Part shown: positions 4,920-5,053 of the stretch, one piece after another
How the letters are laid out: the number at the start of each line of letters is the position of its first letter
How positions within the stretch are numbered: position 1 is the stretch's first letter
Assembly: GCA_029857995.1 (NCBI GenBank)
Contig: JAOUFZ010000118.1
Coordinates: forward strand, 1-5,053
DNA: 5,053 nt
From: Dehalococcoidia bacterium
GTDB taxonomy: Bacteria > Chloroflexota > Dehalococcoidia > GIF9 > AB-539-J10
Reading direction: 5' to 3'
Notes under the pieces: model-generated
The model's database searches: none
What the model saw: the letters and a program-made list of their open reading frames with translations, nothing else
Told to the model about the DNA's origin: nothing
Translations under genes and position numbers: made by a program

Positions 4920-5053
4920 ATGGAAAATGAACAGGCCAGGACGCTAGAGATCCTTCAGCTCGCTGTTCGGATGGAGGCGGATGGCAAAGAGTTTTACCAG
5001 AAGGCAAGCCGGAAAAGCGGCAACAAGCTAGCTAAGGAACTATTCCATCATCT
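4920..5053 (+). CDS. Rubrerythrin-like ferritin-fold protein, 3' end outside window
   Basis: Only the first 44 codons are present. They read as the first helix of a ferritin-like four-helix bundle: ARTLEILQLAVRMEADGKEF followed by YQKASRKSGN, then KLAKELFHHL. Glu19, in the pattern A-x-R-M-E-x-D-G-x-x-F-Y, is the expected first di-iron ligand of rubrerythrin and related proteins, and the segment after residue 34 begins the second helix. Rubrerythrins reduce hydrogen peroxide at a di-iron site with electrons from rubredoxin-type proteins, which suits the desulforedoxin gene 21 bases upstream. Whether a C-terminal rubredoxin domain exists cannot be seen; other ferritin-fold proteins, such as encapsulated ferritins or iron storage types, are possible. 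A good ribosome binding site (AAGGAG, 4907-4912) lies 7 bases before the ATG. Confidence 0.8.
   Translation, partial: MENEQARTLEILQLAVRMEADGKEFYQKASRKSGNKLAKELFHH

Overview
The window looks like a bacterial chromosome of moderate GC (near 50 percent by eye) from a strict or facultative anaerobe. Gene content suggests an anaerobic lineage such as the Dehalococcoidia/Chloroflexota or similar sediment bacteria: an archaeal-type phosphoglycerate mutase, a desulforedoxin, a rubrerythrin-like ferritin-fold protein, and a CPYC glutaredoxin paired with an AhpF-like flavoprotein. The lineage is an inference from gene content, not a sequence match.

Layout. Positions 1-717 hold the 3' part of a class I SAM-dependent methyltransferase gene, whose start lies outside the window. 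Convergent to it, on the minus strand at 872-1012, is a very short gene for a hydrophobic 46-residue protein resembling the DUF3096 family, with a strong ribosome binding site and a candidate promoter. Divergent from that is a 2,3-bisphosphoglycerate-independent phosphoglycerate mutase of the archaeal (ApgM) type, ending at 2367. Then comes a decayed insertion sequence (2518-2849) with perfect 12-bp terminal inverted repeats and two pieces of an integrase-core transposase. It is followed by a small ORF (2962-3213) with a C-terminal membrane anchor and a long perfect hairpin terminator (3226-3262). A 312-base gene-free stretch (3263-3574) holds a GC-rich palindrome, candidate promoter elements and hairpins.

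The right third is an apparent redox operon on the plus strand: glutaredoxin-like protein (3575-3811), AhpF/TrxB-like flavoprotein reductase (3828-4748), desulforedoxin (4773-4898) and the start of a rubrerythrin-like ferritin-fold protein (4920 to the window end). The gaps are 16, 24 and 21 bases, with no terminator visible between genes. A reasonable inference is a pyridine nucleotide-driven electron chain for thiol reduction and peroxide or oxygen detoxification. The flavoprotein would reduce the CPYC protein, and the iron-sulfur-free iron protein desulforedoxin would pass electrons to the di-iron protein.

The best candidates for a second look are the four-gene redox operon, which looks like an AhpF split into separate proteins and joined to a desulforedoxin/rubrerythrin pair, and the internally deleted, MITE-like insertion sequence. 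No wholly new system can be claimed from this window alone.
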